From the NCBI GenBank assembly GCA_022564695.1, contig JADFKX010000015.1, positions 1-20,517 on the forward strand: 20,517 bases of DNA, written 5' to 3'. The DNA comes from Chloroflexota bacterium. Its GTDB lineage: Bacteria > Chloroflexota > Dehalococcoidia > SM23-28-2 > RBG-16-64-32. Below are positions 19,639 to 20,517 of the stretch, in pieces. The notes beneath the pieces are model-generated. The model was not told the DNA's origin. It worked only from the letters and a program-made list of their open reading frames with translations, and searched no databases. The translations under genes were made by a program, and so were the position numbers. Position 1 is the stretch's first letter. Every line of letters begins with the position of its first letter.

Positions 19639-20517
19639 TCAAACGGAGCGCACGCCTAGCCACTCGGAGATCTTGGGCCAGAGACGGAACCAGGCGTTGC
19701 GGCCGGCGACCAGGCTCACGTGGCCACCCTTAAGGATCACGTCCTCCTTGTCCTCGGAGCCCACCAGGGATGTGAGAGGACGTGTAGCATCGATGGGAGC
19801 GATGTCGTCATGCTCTGCCATTACGTGGAGCACAGGACAAGCGATAGCGGTAAGGTCCACCCTCCGCCCGCCGAGGTCAAACTCCCCCTTCATCAGCTTA
19901 TTCTCCCACATCAGCTCCTTGATCATCTGCCGGTAGGCCTCACCAGGGAAGGGGATTTGATCATTTACCCAGCGGTTGAACAGACGGTAGTTCTTGACCC
20001 AGAGATCGTTCCAGAGGTTATCCGTCAGGCGGGCGTAGGTGGCCCACCGCTGTGCCGGGCGCAGCAGCTCGAAGGAGCGCAAGATCAGGTCAGGCGGGAT
20101 GTTACCCAGCGAATCCACCAGCCGGTCGACGTCAAACCAGCGGCGGTCGCTCCAGCGCTTAAACAGACCCATGCCATCGAAGTCCACAGGTGTCGCAGCA
20201 CAGACAATGTTCGCGACTGGAGCGTCATGGACGATGCCGTTGTACATGAGAGCGAACATGCCCCCCATGCAGTAGCCCAGGATGCTGACTTCCTTCTCCC
20301 TTGTGACCCTCTGCACCTCCTCAATGCTGCGGGGGATCGCCTCCAAGGCGTAGTACTCCAGGCGCAGACGGCTGTCCTCCGGCCGGGGAACCCCCCAGTC
20401 AACCATGAACACGTCGAACCCCTCACGCAGGAGGTACTCCACCAGACTCTGGCCGGGCGAAAGGTCCAAGATGTACGGCTTGCTAATGAGCGACATGACG
20501 AGGAGGATGGGTATGCG
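19639..20517 (-). CDS. phaC: Class III-like poly(3-hydroxyalkanoate) synthase PhaC (5' end outside window)
   Basis: 292 residues visible. The first visible codons read RIPILLVMSLISKPYILDLS, matching the PhaC LLVPPLINRPYILDL strand, so the true start lies beyond base 20517 and the Met at 20496 is internal. Seen: EYLLREGFDVFMVDWGVP and the lipase-like box GYCMGG with catalytic Cys (codon at 20269-20271). Also present are the catalytic Asp in HVMAEHDDIAPI and the catalytic His in LKGGHVSLV, in alpha/beta-hydrolase order. The enzyme polymerises 3-hydroxyacyl-CoA into storage granules. PhaE or PhaR, needed for class III/IV, would have to lie outside the window. The second position of the Asp motif is Asp where many relatives have His. 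The SDR follows 10 bases downstream. Confidence 0.9.
   Translation of the reverse strand, partial: RIPILLVMSLISKPYILDLSPGQSLVEYLLREGFDVFMVDWGVPRPEDSRLRLEYYALEAIPRSIEEVQRVTREKEVSILGYCMGGMFALMYNGIVHDAPVANIVCAATPVDFDGMGLFKRWSDRRWFDVDRLVDSLGNIPPDLILRSFELLRPAQRWATYARLTDNLWNDLWVKNYRLFNRWVNDQIPFPGEAYRQMIKELMWENKLMKGEFDLGGRRVDLTAIACPVLHVMAEHDDIAPIDATRPLTSLVGSEDKEDVILKGGHVSLVAGRNAWFRLWPKISEWLGVRSV

Noticed and set aside
1..20517. CRISPR array, integrase, transposase, phage or defence system
   Set aside because: I looked for regularly spaced repeats, recombinase motifs and nuclease/toxin families and saw none. The only tandem repeats are the coding 42-base units and the GTTCACC copies.

Overview
The window is GC-rich, densely packed bacterial DNA with short gaps, gene overlaps of the TAATG, TGATG, ATGA and GTGA type, and several GTG or TTG starts. 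I see no integrase, transposase, phage gene or CRISPR array. The gene mix is a split B12-dependent methylmalonyl-CoA mutase, a class III-like PhaC, a lone TadG-like protein, a free-standing TIGR03936/DUF2344 protein and several LLM/crotonase/VOC enzymes. It would fit a Chloroflexota (Dehalococcoidia-like) environmental genome, but that assignment is inference from gene content only.

Layout. (1) 1-4233, minus strand: a housekeeping run reading CBS/DUF21 membrane protein, DUF2344 protein, histidine phosphatase, FtsB/DivIC-like division protein, tilS (its 3' end lies outside the window). (2) 4234-6151: a divergent promoter region, a plus-strand proteasome-beta-like (Ntn-hydrolase) protein, a two-helix membrane protein of lower GC, and a gene-poor stretch holding a decayed 3' fragment of meaB. 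(3) 6152-7129: a secreted protein, ended by a hairpin. (4) 7255-11702, minus strand: the methylmalonyl-CoA module. It has the mutase catalytic subunit, a DinB-like protein, methylmalonyl-CoA epimerase, an epimerase-like VOC paralogue, the mutase cobalamin-binding subunit and the MeaB G-protein chaperone. (5) 11865-14499: a CaCA-type cation exchanger, a Yip1-like membrane protein, tRNA-Val(TAC) on the minus strand and a DNPH1/NDT-like enzyme. (6) 14496-17154: a repeat-tailed hypothetical protein, a crotonase, and a divergent LLM flavin oxidoreductase. (7) 17346-20517: a lone TadG-like protein with its own promoter region and terminator, converging on an SDR and a class III-like PHA synthase (5' end outside the window).

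How the genes work together. The central cluster interconverts methylmalonyl-CoA and succinyl-CoA: the epimerase supplies the R epimer, the two mutase subunits carry out the B12 radical rearrangement, and MeaB protects and loads the cofactor. Propionyl-CoA carboxylase is not in the window. The PhaC/SDR pair and the crotonase also act on acyl-CoA, so the right half leans towards acyl-CoA and storage-polymer metabolism.

Points most worth a second look: the meaB fragment beside an intact meaB; the second VOC protein, which lost two of the four metal ligands of the epimerase next to it; the Ntn-like protein with Ser2 where proteasome beta subunits have Thr1; four promoter-like sites that all have an 18-bp spacer; and GTTCACC direct repeats upstream of the TadG-like gene.
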